A stretch of 64,000 nucleotides of DNA from Entomortierella parvispora (GCA_963573315.1 OY752151.1:124001-188000); one strand, 5' to 3'; positions 53,989 to 64,000 are shown, numbered from the stretch's first letter. Notes: a model not told the origin generated them from the letters alone. Numbers and translations: made by a program.

Positions 53989-55070
53989 CTAAAAATTGGC
54001 ACCATCGTCAACAATATTACCGACCAGATCCGTAATTTGAAAGTAGGACAACTGATACATTTGATGAGACATGTCCCTTCTGGCAACACTGTCTGCCGAA
54101 AGAGTTCTGCCGAGAGTCTTGCCATTTCTTGACGTCCTGTTGTAGCGAACACAGTTGCTGGTTCTCGTCATTTGGTTACAAAGAGAAATCTTGGATTTGG
54201 TCCCCATATCGCAGAAGACTTCTTCCTTCAAACTCAAAAAAGACGGACCAAAAGACGTGGGACTGTCACAAAGCTCGATGGCACCTGAACCGGCCGAGAC
54301 ATAGGCGTTGTTGCTATAAATTTTTCCGAGATCGACACCGTCGTGACGTTCTCCGTGATCGGTAGCATTTCTGGTCCAACCGATGACATCCTTGTCCGAT
54401 TGAAGATGCCTTCCAGTCCAGAACGCAACACCCAGACCACAAAGTTCTTTCATTGGAGCTTTCCCATTTTGTTTCCCCCACTTGTCAAGGTTCTCGGATG
54501 ACATGATTTCGGTGTTGATCTTGATTCTATTAACCGATGTTCCACTCGAGGAACTGCCATCCATCCAGCCACACTTAATTTGGGCACCCGCGATCTCTTT
54601 GCCGGAATTATACCAATCATATCCGCACGCCTCAAGAGATCTCCTGTAAGGCCGCCTTTTCTTGCAGCGCCATTGAAGGTCCTCTCATCAGGTCGCCAAC
54701 TGAAATAGGCAATGCAAATCTTGTCGCTGAGGGGTCCTTGCTGGGTCACTGCGGTGACACCGTTCCAGCTTTGACTCTTTCCCCACATAAAAAAATCGAT
54801 GGTTCCGACCTCGGCCGCTTTCACGCTGATCTCCCTGTTCCATGTGCGATCGGATTTCAGCTTAGTTCTGACGGCATAACTATTGATAAATTCACCTTGG
54901 TACCGAGCACTGGTGTCGAACACTCGGACAGAGGGGACAGAACCTGCGGCGTCACCGTCTTTGCCGGTGTGGAGTTGGAAAGCGACTGTTCCCTTGCTAC
55001 CACTTGACATTTGACCCAAGATGGCAAGGATCACCTTGGCGAGGCTGGCAATACTGCTGAGACTGACCAT
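53989..55070 (-). pseudogene. Unknown protein with one frameshift, about 350 residues
   Basis: Minus-strand ORF from MVSLSSIASLAKVILAILGQ at 55070 runs in one frame to about 54640. From there the sensible protein continues in another frame to the stop at 53989. At 54630-54640 the second frame reads on as LEACGYDWYNSGKEIAGAQI, which fits straight onto ...GGLTGDL if one base is missing; no splice sites allow an intron. So this is either a recent pseudogene or a single-base assembly error. The N-terminus is a short hydrophobic helix. The rest is soluble, with SGSKGTVAFQLHTG and IDFFMWGKSQSWNG. I do not recognise the family. Its neighbours are effector-like or decayed genes. Confidence 0.5.
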
Positions 55071-55429
55071 TGGATGAGAAGAGTAGGGAGGAATAGAGAA
55101 TGAGGTTTAAGAAATGCGCGGGGGGAGGGGTACATAGAAAAGATAAGTAGAGTAGGTTGGTGGGTTCGGAGAGAAGGCTGAAGGGAACCTCTATTTAAAC
55201 AAATTCCAACCCCTGTTTGCTGGTGGTTTTCTCATCATGATTTCTTTCTTGGGGCGGTCAAAACTATTTGAGAGCCGAAGTTGTTTTTTCTTTTTACGAT
55301 GGCAATGGTGCTGATGGTGATTCAGTAATGTAATCATCACATTCTCTCAAAGGTTACTACCGTGTAGAAAAAAGGCTTCTATTCGAAGGGGTGAAGTATG
55401 TTCCTTTTAGCCTCAATGCGCAAATAGGA

Positions 55430-55802
55430 CGGACTGCTCACGGTCCATGGTCTGCGCATAGACTTTGACATGGCACTGTTTAGAAATGATAGTGTTCTTT
55501 TTGCACGCTTCGTTTCTTTAGATGCGGAGCGGATGATATCAGGCTGGACTCTTCATTGATGGTGTGTTCCTACATTCTTACCTTCTCAAAGACTTCTGCA
55601 ATTTCGACAGAGCAAAACGATGGTGATGCTTCCTCCATTGATATCATAAACCTCCGATCATCGATACATCTTACAGTAGAGTAATCGCCGTTTTGGCATC
55701 CAACGTTGACTTTCTCCGTCCTCTTGCCATTTTTCAAAGTAAGAAAATAGGTTGAGCCTTTGAGGCAATAGTTTGATCCGTACCCGTATCGTCGGTGTTC
55801 TC
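55430..55802 (-). pseudogene. Relic of a small cysteine-containing protein gene, copy 1
   Basis: On the minus strand, bases about 55800-55583 encode an uninterrupted YGYGSNYCLKGSTYFLTLKN...VNVGCQNGDYSTVRC...SMEEASPSFCSVEIAEVFEK segment, ending at a GTAAGA. DNA following it (55430-55570) matches, in inverted orientation, bases 57080-57225, but carries a stop. Four cysteines and the compact beta-strand-like pattern suggest an extracellular domain. No start exon was found. Unknown family. Confidence 0.45.
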
Positions 55803-56101
55803 TAAAACTTCAATACTCAGATATCTCTTGAGTACATTTTTTTGACTCCTCAGCTCGTCTTTTCGTTGAGTTGTCGTCGAAAACCATCTTGACCTCTTCA
55901 CTCATAAGATGTTTACTGGAGTTCGAAGAAACTCCTCCATCATGCCTGATCCACCCTTTCTAGCAACCAACACGGGCCTTCACATTTTCTTCTTCTGGTT
56001 CAATAAAGATCTTGAATCAGTGTGGTACGAAAGGCTAATGTGACGCGTAAAATAAGAAGCATACGACTTTCTACTTCATTTTATTTTTCAAGCTGGAATG
56101 T

Positions 56102-56446
56102 CTACAGACTAAGGAAGAATGCAGCTATGAGAAATATGGACAGGTACCAAAGCGAATGAGGCGTAACTCTTGGAGAGCTATTGTCACCTCTATAGTAGAC
56201 CCTGCCCAAGACCATATTACTAATCGGGCAGGGTAGTACTAAATCATCTGTCCCGTTCAGATAGAAGGCACCATTCGAGGCTAAGCGAACTGGGACTACA
56301 GTCGTGCCATTGGTCATGTGCGTGCCGTTGATAATGGCCATGTAACCGGAGTCTGCACTTGTCGCGTAGCAACAGTTCTTGCAATTGATGGGAGTAGGAC
56401 TTTCAATCCGCCCGATGGTACCAAGGTCGATATTGTAAAGTGGCAT
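56102..56446 (-). CDS. Small protein with C-terminal hydrophobic tail (possible GPI-anchored or membrane protein)
   Basis: From MPLYNIDLGTIG at 56446, 114 residues. It has three or more N-glycosylation sequons (NGT at least three times, NSS), cysteine cluster NCKNCC, and ends SLWYLSIFLIAAFFLSL, a hydrophobic terminus after a small-residue-rich site that resembles a GPI signal or a tail anchor. No signal peptide is encoded at this start. The frame is open upstream for 65 codons of CT-repeat-derived Ser/Leu/Pro sequence (to 56641), which may be untranslated leader. Function unknown. Confidence 0.45.
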   Translation of the reverse strand: MPLYNIDLGTIGRIESPTPINCKNCCYATSADSGYMAIINGTHMTNGTTVVPVRLASNGAFYLNGTDDLVLPCPISNMVLGRVYYRGDNSSPRVTPHSLWYLSIFLIAAFFLSL

Positions 56447-56535
56447 AGTCTGAAATTCTGAATAAGTGGAGAATATAAAGCCTGGTCTTGAAGAGAGGCG
56501 CGTAACGGACGTGATAAAAGGAATGGGAGAAATGA

Positions 56536-56610
56536 AAAAAAAGAGATAGAGACAGAGACAGAGAGAGAGAGAGGGGGGGGGGGGGAGAGAGAGAGAGAGA
56601 GAGAAGGATG
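56536..56610. repeat. (GA)n/(G)n simple repeat
   Basis: GAGACAGAGACAGAGAGAG, then about 14 G, then (GA)n. On the minus strand it is a pyrimidine tract in the leader of the small protein gene. Confidence 0.85.
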
Positions 56611-56989
56611 AGCAAACAAAAGTGGACCGTGGTTGCGCCAAGACGGCGATGATCCAGGTTTATAAAGAATATAAAAATGTGTAAACTACTGCAGTCACAT
56701 CAAAGACCCCAGGGAATGCTCTATTGAAACCATGAAGGTTTGAAATCGCGCGAGAAAGAAAATCAAGCTAGAAATATCGGAAGCCAGAGACTCCTTGGCT
56801 CCAAGGCATCTGTACTGTACTTTCCCACAGGCATGCAAAAAAATGCTCGAGTTAGATGATAGTGTCTTGAAGGGTGTGTTCTTGAACTCAAGTAGAGTAC
56901 CATAGATGCAGTTCGCATGGCCTGAAAAAGTAGGTTGCCTCCTCAATTTTCTGCTTCAAAGTCCTCAGTCCAGTTGTCTAGAATAATCG

Positions 56990-57232
56990 ATGAAATCGCT
57001 CCCCATTGCTCTCAAACGGTTTCAAGTCATCATCTCAGCTTACAATATCAGTGGAGGAACAACCACCATCACTTTGTTGTGTCGTGGGAACACAGCATCA
57101 GTGAAGAGCCCAGCAACTGATATCATCCACATCCGCATCCAGAGAAACGAAACGACCATCATTTCCAAGAGTTTCGTGTCAAAGTCTACGCGGGGACCAT
57201 GGACCGTGAGCGTGGCGAAAGATTTTCAGTAG
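56990..57232 (+). pseudogene. Relic of the same small protein gene, copy 2 (inverted relative to copy 1)
   Basis: Bases about 57080-57225 match the minus strand of 55430-55570 along most of their length (shared ACGGTCCATGG, TAGACTTTGACA, TTTCGTTTCT, GATGATATCAG read on the copy-1 plus strand). The segment ISVEEQPPSLCCVV here corresponds to ISMEEASPSFCSVE in copy 1. Stops break the upstream part. The pair is an inverted duplication about 1.4 kb apart. Confidence 0.45.
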
Positions 57233-58122
57233 GCACACACACATATGTGGATTAAAAATTAAGGGCTGCCGTAGACATTGAACGTGGGCCCGTCATTGAC
57301 ATGGAGATGCGGGCTGCAGATGGTTCTCCCTGAGTGAAGTATCTTGGAAACGCTTTTTCTCTCATGACTTTCTAAGTGAAACCTGTTGAACATGGCAGTG
57401 CACTCTCGTCCAGGAAGTTTTGCGATGTTTAAAGAATATTTACATGCCTTTTTTACGGATATCTGTGGCAACGCGAGTTTTTCAGACTTCAGGTCATTGC
57501 ACCTCTTATCATATTCGATGCTACAAAAATAGGGTTTTCCTTTTCACTCTCTAAACAGAACCCGAGGATTTGAACGATACCAGCTTCATAATGATCAGAC
57601 AGGGAAGTTGTGAGATATCAATAAAAATACACCTGGAAACAACATGTCAAAACCCTTTACGATGCTGTCAATATAGATGGTACGACGCCTCCCCGTTCTT
57701 CTTAGATGAGGAAGAGTGGCTTTCAGTATTGGAGGTGACGGTGCTCAAACAGGGGATGTTCAACCCACCCATAGGCAGGAACAGAGAAACTGGTGCTATG
57801 TTTTTAACGGAATAGACAGAAAAAAAAAACTACGATGTGAACAGGAATTTGTCCACTTTTTTCCGTTACCAGCCATTCTCTTCTTTCAGAGGTAGCTTCT
57901 GCGCCTACTCCAGTTCATACACCCCTTTCAAGAATATTGCCTCACCACTGGAACGCAATACGCACTTTTGGATCACTTCCAGCCCAGCGCAACTGCTGAG
58001 GTTCATCTCCTCTTACATCTACCTCTTCACACCTGTAGGCGATACCTTTTGCGGCTCAGTACTGTCCTGCCCAGAATCCTGCCCAGAATCCTGCCCAGTC
58101 TCTTGCGCAGTCTCTTGCCCAG
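57233..58122. other. Gene-poor stretch with a short tandem repeat
   Basis: No gene is supported. At 58064-58122 a 12-15-bp unit (CCTGCCCAGAATC / CTCTTGCCCAGT) is repeated five times and may be the 3' end of the neighbouring minus-strand gene. Confidence 0.5.
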
Positions 58123-58557
58123 TTAGAGCAGCGACAGAATTCCTCTGCGGTGCACGCTTGAAGATGAGGGATGGTGGAAATTCCAGCACACTTTGATTAA
58201 GAGACGCTTACAAACGCGTCTCAGTTGGCGGAAGTAGATGAAATCACATCCGATTACAGTGTTGGTTGTTCTGTCAATAACGATGTTGAAGAATAATCTG
58301 GAATTGGTGAGAGACTCAACGCAATATGTCCCGTCAAAGCAGACCCCACGCCTCCAGATTGTATACACCGGCAAAGTCCTTACTTCGCGCTCCCGAAGAA
58401 TGTCAGCTATTCGACCACTAGACTTGTGTCCAACTTGAACGATGTCCCCATTTTTGGGAGGGGTGAATCTGTGACTGCCCTCGAGTCGTGGAAACACGCA
58501 TGCATGATTGTCGTCACCCACACAAATCGATGGCGCGTTGCTTACCCTCCATCGCAC
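58123..58557 (-). CDS. Hypothetical cysteine-containing protein, exon structure uncertain
   Basis: The minus-strand frame encodes GRIADILREREVRTLPVYTI, then RRGVCFDGTYCVESLTNSRL, then NTVIGCDFIYFRQL. The pattern TYC...LTN...GC recalls the NYC...LKN...GC stretch of the relic at 55.4-55.8 kb, so they may be distant relatives. A good GTAAGC sits just after the apparent ATG (58540) and another at 58205-58210, so this ORF is probably one middle exon. Its first exon would overlap the start of the Crinkler gene on the other strand. I do not recognise the family. Confidence 0.35.
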   Translation of the reverse strand: MRWRVSNAPSICVGDDNHACVFPRLEGSHRFTPPKNGDIVQVGHKSSGRIADILREREVRTLPVYTIWRRGVCFDGTYCVESLTNSRLFFNIVIDRTTNTVIGCDFIYFRQLRRVCKRLLIKVCWNFHHPSSSSVHRRGILSLL

Positions 58558-58597
58558 ACACTACATTTCTCTGTGGCCAACAAAAGCGAGAACGACA

Positions 58598-61586
58598 ATG
58601 ACGGCAACCACACTCACACTCTTCTGTCTCGTCAGCGGCGAGCTCACGTCGAATGTATTCTCGGTCACAATGCATCCTAATGACAACGTTGTTGAGCTCA
58701 AAAAAGCCATCTTCAAGGAGATTGCGCAGCCATCAGAACAAATCAGAGCCAAGGACTTGGTGCTTTGGAAAGGTACAATCCTTGTCGGAGAGGAGCGCAT
58801 TATCACACTTGACGATCTATATGACAAGACGAAGCTTAGCCTCCCAAGGAAAAGCCTTTCAACGCTGTTTTCTGAAAGTCCTGATGAAAACACATACATT
58901 GTTGTCGAAAACCCCAAAGGTATGTTTTATCTTTACATGGACTGGATGGCCAGCACAATGTTTACTCGGGCGCTACGACCAAGAGTAGCTTCTAAAAAAA
59001 ACCATGCTCTAGCACCGCCCGTACATGCTTGCTAATCACTCTGATTTCTAAAAAAAAAAAAAAAAAAAAATAGCTGCAGGCACACAACAAGCAACCGGGT
59101 TGGAGGTGCCTCACCTTACTCGAAAGATGCCGTATGGTGCGTGCGGGACTCCTTCCTCTCTAATAACTCTAACTGGACAACTGGACTGACTAGCTTAATT
59201 TTCATCATTATCCTACTATAGGAATAATGGACGTCATTGAGGAAATAATGAAAGTCTTCCATCTTCGTCGGACAGGATCAGATTCAGGGCCTGAAATATC
59301 AAACATGATGCCTATGCTGGAGCGTCCTTTGGAGGCAGCTGTCACTAGAGTCACGTCAAACATCGAAATATGCTTGGATTCCCGGAAACACAAACAAGCT
59401 GCAAAGGCATTGAGCTCGTTCTTTGTGTGTAGCGGTGCAGCAGGGACCGGTACTTTTTTTTTCATATCTATAGAATCGTGCAACAGTTTATGATAACAAA
59501 TGCTAACAACTCGGTATAACCTCTATTAGGGAAAACGCGTTATGGTCAGGAGCTGAGTTATAATTTGCAACATCATCTTTCCGAAACTCTCAAATCAAAG
59601 GGTGTCAATTACTCGCCATACCACTATTACATGTTGCTCGATTTCACCAAGGAAGCCATGTTTTGCGAGCATGATGCCAGTCTCGATGCCGAAACCATTC
59701 TTGGCATGCGCTTGGCGTACTCTCATTTCTTTCAAGGCAAATACCGCGAATCTTTCCCAAACTTCTGCTTCCGAGCTTCGAAACACAGCGGGCTCTTTAC
59801 CGTTTCCAATGTCATCATCGCAATTCGCAAGGATTTAAAGCTACCGGAACAACAACCGTTATACCTGTTCCTTCACGTCGATGAATTCCAAGCAATCTTC
59901 AATAATCATTGGGAGGAAGCTTCAGAACGCCATCATCAATCTCTGCCCGAGACTGGAATTCGCCTGGCTGGTGACAAACCTGAAGGTCGCAAAACCGAAG
60001 GTCACACGCCGGAAGGTCTCTGCCTGTTCAAGGATATGATGAGCACCCTAGGGCACTTCATGACTGGAGCTATCAGTCCTGATATGATCCAGCCTTTTCT
60101 TTCGGGAACTGCTCGGCGGGAAGTGACACTGGCTGCGAAGCCAAACTTTTATTGCTTCGAATTTCTATCCTGTCCACCATTGTCCTTGGGTGCCTGCTAC
60201 GACATCATGGGCAGGTTCATGACACTCGAAATAGTCCGTCCCTGTCAATGGATTCCGAATAAGGGGCTTCTTCATTTACTGTCGGCTACGGGCGGTCTTC
60301 CACGAGCACTGCAGCTATTGTTGGAGGAGTTTTTTGGAAGCCAACTCGAGAATCGCACCAGTTTTCTAGAAAGGCTTCCGTATATCGACAAGGATACGAA
60401 TTTAATTTTCAACGAGGTCGAAGCACGGTTAGACAATTTGTACTATATTACGAACTTTGCGACAACACACAAAGATCTTGTTCGAGCACTTGTTCGACTG
60501 TGCCTCCTTCAAGAGCCAGTCGAGCGCCATTTTGCCCCATCGGATCACTTCCCACAACTCACCTTGAATGTCCTGGAACGAGACCGACATACTATTCTGG
60601 AAGACAGCGGCGACGACGACGGAAAAGTGTTGGTTCGAATACCCCTCTTCTTCCTACACCGTTATAACAAAATCGTTGAACAGGTCCAGAATTATCTTGG
60701 GACGATATTTGTGCAGAGCTGGCAGGCGAAGCAAGGATGGAACTTCTTTCAAGACTTTGCCGCCAAGTATGAGGTGATGCGCACGAACCTTCTCTTGGTT
60801 GACCGTGAAACGGCGACTCTTGGAGACATCTACCATGGCGCCATTGGACGACCAGAAACCCTCAGCCGTATTGTCGATCTCAAGGAACTTTCTCTTGTCG
60901 CTTTAGCACACCACTTCCCAGAATCAGGAAGGCCAACAACGGCCGAGGGACAAGTGCTGGACTGGCGGTCTGACAATGTGTTCAGAAATGGAGCTGGCAC
61001 GTCTTTCGCAGATGCCTTTGTTTGTCGCAAGAGCCCAGAAGGAAACGGTGACAATATCATTTGCGCGCTTCAGGTAAAGAAATGTACCTCAACTTTTCTC
61101 ACTTTGGAAGCTCTTAGGCAGGAGCACCAAAAAAACGAGCAGGCGATTGCAAGCGTGCCTGCTGGATCACTCTTGGAAATGGATGATATTAGGAATGCCA
61201 AAGTTGTTACCATCCTTATTACCACTGCCGATATGAATGATGCTAACCACAAACAGCTCAAAGAATCGTTTCCCGATGACTGTCTCTTGATCTATCATGA
61301 AAACTTCACAAAGTACTTTGGACGCACACCCGGCATATCTGCCGCACTCGCTCTTTCGCAGGAATTCAGTTCGAATTTCGCAACCGAAGAGACTTTGAAG
61401 AAAAAGCATGGGCTCACTGACAGCGAAGTCCAGCAGTTCATGGACAATTTGCCTTACCGCTCGTATGACGATTTTATTCAAAAAGTGCCTGCGATGCACG
61501 GCAAGGACTTGACCAAGGAAATGGGGTTCATGCCATATGAAAGTGTGCGGCCAGAGAAGAGACGTCGAGGTCGTCGAATCGTATAA
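58598..61586 (+). CDS. Crinkler (CRN) family protein: ubiquitin-like header, P-loop NTPase, PD-(D/E)XK-like nuclease
   Basis: Four exons: 58598-58919, 59074-59136, 59222-59449, 59530-61586 (889 residues). The first about 110 residues match the Crinkler N-terminal domain (LFCLVSG...VVELKKAIFKEI...DLVLWKG...IVVENPKG). A short linker leads to an ATPase whose Walker A glycine loop is split by intron 3, with GAAGTG before it and GKTRYG after it. Walker B is LFLHVDEFQ. Near residues 690-740 DWRSDNVFRN...FADAFV...ICALQVKKC fits a restriction-endonuclease-type active site (D...QxK). Such CRNs are host-directed effectors in pathogens and are also common in free-living early fungi. No signal peptide is seen. 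Reading frame intact. Confidence 0.88.
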
Positions 61587-61906
61587 ATGCGTTCAACAAG
61601 CATGATGACGCGTCTAGCCCGAAGCCTGCCCTCCCTATGTAGTAATCACTATGCTGGCACCCGTTCTGACAACATGAAAATAAAGCATTTCTTGTTTTCT
61701 TTGCAATACAGTCCTAATCTCCAGAGGCTCGCTCGCGCAGTCCATCTTTTAGAGCAACACTTGTTTTATCAGTCGTATCTCCTGCCACAAGCTACTGAGT
61801 TGTCCAAAGTCAGTATGTCCTAGAACATCCTCCCGAAGCGAAACGACAAGTCGAAGCATAGATTTTATTCTTTAGGGATTACGAGAAGGGAAAGTGCAAG
61901 ACGCTA
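61587..61906. other. 3' region of the Crinkler gene
   Basis: AAAATAAAGC at 61677-61686 is a likely polyadenylation signal. No gene is seen. Confidence 0.45.
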
Positions 61907-62236
61907 TTAGTTGAAACAAACAAAGCTGGTGCCCTCAGTGCCACAGAAACCACCATTTGCACAGCAGTTTCCACCATAATCTTCAGGACACGCGAATGTG
62001 TTAATGGGACATCCTCCAGTCAACTGAGGAATACACTTTTTGTAGTCGTTTAGGCGAGGGTTAGTTCCCTTGATTGGGCAACAGACATCAGGCTTGTTTT
62101 TGATCTTGCAGATTTTCTTGGTGAGACGATAGCCGGCGTGACATCCACCAGCAGGCGCTGTTGGGATCCGAGGGGAAGAGGTTGCAGCAGCCAGGGAGGC
62201 AACGGCGAGTACAAGAGCAATCTTATTCAGAAGCAT
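61907..62236 (-). CDS. Small secreted cysteine-rich protein
   Basis: 109 residues in one exon. Signal peptide MLLNKIALVLAVASLAAA, then about 90 residues with 11 cysteines (GGC, KIC, VCC, KKC, GGC, FAC, NCC, GFC, FVC). Two CC pairs and spacing such as CPEDYGGNCCANGGFC suggest a compact disulfide-bonded fold. The terminal part recalls chitin-binding-like or knottin modules without being a confident match. It fits the profile of small secreted proteins of fungi. A minus-strand TATAAAAA at 62279-62286 lies about 45 bases before the ATG, and TATATAAG farther up. Confidence 0.8.
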   Translation of the reverse strand: MLLNKIALVLAVASLAAATSSPRIPTAPAGGCHAGYRLTKKICKIKNKPDVCCPIKGTNPRLNDYKKCIPQLTGGCPINTFACPEDYGGNCCANGGFCGTEGTSFVCFN

Positions 62237-63315
62237 CGGCTATTAGAAGATTAAAGATGATGATCAGAACATCAACATTTTTATACAGCTGCCGTCCAAG
62301 GACACTCTGGGTTCAAGTTAAAGGGTATGTGAGCGTGGACTGCACAGATTTCTTGCAATTGTCACCGTAGGTGCGGATATTGGTAGAAGAGATGGTGCGA
62401 ATGGAAGGGTAGAGTCGGCATGGTACACTTTCTCTTATATACCCGATCATGGTTAGACCAAGATGTTGTTCCGCGGGAATGTGTGTGTAATGTCGGGGAT
62501 GGACCGTTGCCAGTGGAGTCTAGAAGGAGAGCATCAGGGCAAAACATCAAGAGAGTGTAAGGAGCAACGCCATGCCATATAACAGCATCCAGCAGGAAAA
62601 CAACAAGATGGGGAAAATCAAAAACCTTGAATTCACGGACGGAAAATAACTAGAAATAAGGCATTCAAGGATCCGAGCCCCCTTTTTTTTTGCCTGGCGA
62701 GGAACAGTGCTCTTTAAGACGGCTCACAACCTCCTACAATCTTGCAAAACCAATCACTGTTGGAGACTGGGTCCGAGTGCTCTGCAGATCCGTTGAAGGC
62801 TGGGCGAACAGACTTCACTGGTACTGACTGCGAGATCTTTGTGAGCATCCAATCTGATCTCGCATTGAGAGAGCTATTTTGGGGGGATGCAGTCGAAAAA
62901 AGTTCAGTCATAGACTGCCATTGTGAACACAAGGTAGCAGAAAGAGAGGTATTTGGGGTTCAGTAGTTTACAGGCTGGCGAGTCTCAAAAGGTAGGTTGC
63001 ACTCAGGAACACTCTGAGTGTCTGGACGGCTTTGGCTACTCGGCAAGGCGGAACAAGAGATCGGCACACTCTTTCGATCATTAAAGTCAAAATATTCCAG
63101 AGCCACGATTTACTTTCCGCATGGAAAGATTTCTTCGGAATGATGGATCCCTTCATACAGGAGTCAACTCCTTTGGGAAAGTGAATGGTGAAGAGTTGGG
63201 CGAAGTTCCAAAAAAGACGCGTGATGGAACTCGTGTTCCTGTAGCACCCCTTAACTAAAATTTTGCACCGTGTTCCAAGTGTTCCATCTGCATGCATCCT
63301 TGCAAAAACCTCAAC
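62237..63315. other. Intergenic region upstream of the SDR gene
   Basis: Includes the small secreted protein promoter and the SDR promoter. A 109-residue minus-strand frame (63297-62968) has no recognisable feature. No RNA gene or repeat is seen. Confidence 0.45.
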
Positions 63316-64000
63316 ATGCTGGAATCACTCACAAACATTGACTATTGGAAGACATTTGTCCTCTCCTCGACCTTTTCGCCCGAACAGATCCCCGACCTCT
63401 CGTCCAAAGTTGCTATTGTCACTGGAGGCAATGGAGGACTCGGGTATGAGACGTCTCTGGTCTTAGCATCCCATGGCGCGCATGTCTTCTTGGCCTGTCG
63501 AGACCAAGGAAAGGCTAACGAGGCCATCGAGAGACTGGAGCGCGAACTAGCCGAGACTGCGCCCCATATTCATCCCAGAATTGAGTTCTTGTTCTTGGAT
63601 CTCGCAGATTTGAGGTCTGTTGCTCGGTCTGCCAACGAATTTTTGGCCAAGGGTCTGCCGCTGCACATCCTTGTCAATAATGCAGGCGTGGGCTTGTCAC
63701 CTCCCAAACTAAGCAAGGATGGCATCGAGCTGGTTTTTGCTGTGAACCATATGGGGTAAGATATTATCTTTCTCTTACTTATCCATATCTCTATTGATCC
63801 AATTATATTCATCTAATCACCCCAATAGCCACTTTCTGTTCACACAGCGTCTGTTGTCAAAGCTGGTCGAGTCACAACCATCACGGATAGTCAACGTCAG
63901 TTCCATAGCCCACGAGCTTCAGCTACCACTTGGAGGCATTCAGTTTGGGACAATGGGCCAAGCAGATGCAGAGTCCCCAGCAGTGAATTACAATCGTTCG
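63316..64000 (+). CDS. Short-chain dehydrogenase/reductase, 3' end outside window
   Basis: Exon 1 63316-63755, intron 63756-63828, exon 2 from 63829 to the right edge. The NAD(P)-binding motif VAIVTGGNGGLGYETSLVLASHGAHVFLACR and the LDLADLRSV and ILVNNAGV segments place it in the classical/extended SDR family near retinol dehydrogenase/WW-domain oxidoreductase proteins. These use NADPH and act on lipid or steroid-like carbonyls. The exon junction falls at NHMGHFLFTQRLL. The catalytic YxxxK would lie just beyond the window (the serine region VNVSSIAHE is visible). The start at 63316 is preferred over 63292 because it fits the usual N-terminal length. Confidence 0.85.

Noticed and set aside
54640..54720. 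An intron explaining the frame change of the 55-kb gene
   Set aside because: No GT donor lies between the two open parts in a position that restores the frame without losing plausible protein; a single-base loss fits better.
56447..56641. N-terminal extension of the 56.1-kb small protein
   Set aside because: The Ser/Leu/Pro-rich sequence is encoded by a CT microsatellite and looks like leader, not protein.
1..64000. tRNA, 5S rRNA or other structured RNA genes
   Set aside because: I looked for B-box-like GGTTCGAATC sequences in the gaps and found none with a matching acceptor arm; a covariance search would be needed to exclude them.

Overview
The window is nuclear DNA of a filamentous fungus, most probably an early-diverging (Mucoromycota/Mortierellomycotina-like) lineage. 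The direct evidence is short GT-AG introns of about 55-100 bases in nearly every host gene, fungal housekeeping proteins (N-myristoyltransferase, fibrillarin, UTP25, an AZUL-HECT ligase), chromodomain Ty3/Gypsy retrotransposons, and a Crinkler-family protein of a kind abundant in such fungi. The lineage is inference; no rRNA or other marker is present.

Bases 1-19659 are a nested graveyard of LTR retrotransposons. From the left there is an integrase/chromodomain tail (D1) cut by a 1,042-bp LTR (LTR-A, copy A1) fused to an inverted LTR-A fragment. A 111-bp LTR then leads into a gag (D2). A decayed gag-protease (E) follows, cut by a second LTR-A (A2). Element C (7269-19659, + strand, 451/452-bp LTRs, about 95-96% identical) carries inside its gag a complete element B (8233-14655, - strand, 237-bp LTRs differing at one base, target duplication CTATC). 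B in turn carries a solo LTR-A (A3) at the very end of its pol. B and D2 share a canonical -1 slippery heptamer just before the gag stop.

Bases 19660-21538 hold a truncated ORF, a degenerate tandem repeat and no clear gene. Bases 21539-50846 are the dense host-gene core: a secreted class C beta-lactamase-like serine hydrolase; NAD(P)H-hydrate epimerase (8 exons); fibrillarin; an AZUL-HECT ubiquitin ligase; a SET-domain lysine methyltransferase with a His-rich insert; UTP25; a Bmt6-type rRNA methyltransferase; an amino-acid permease; N-myristoyltransferase; a hexose-type MFS transporter; and a PNGase A family glycoamidase. Fibrillarin, UTP25, Bmt6 and probably the SET protein all act on ribosomes or translation factors and lie within about 14 kb. 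UTP25/Bmt6 and epimerase/fibrillarin are divergent pairs with short shared promoters.

From about 51 kb the window becomes accessory: a decayed gypsy pol relic, a frameshifted unknown gene, inverted relics of a small cysteine-containing protein, two small possible secreted or membrane proteins, a four-exon Crinkler (Ubl-like header, P-loop NTPase, PD-(D/E)XK-like nuclease), and a small secreted 11-cysteine protein. A short-chain dehydrogenase runs off the right edge. Exon models were built by hand from splice signals, frame continuity and family similarity.
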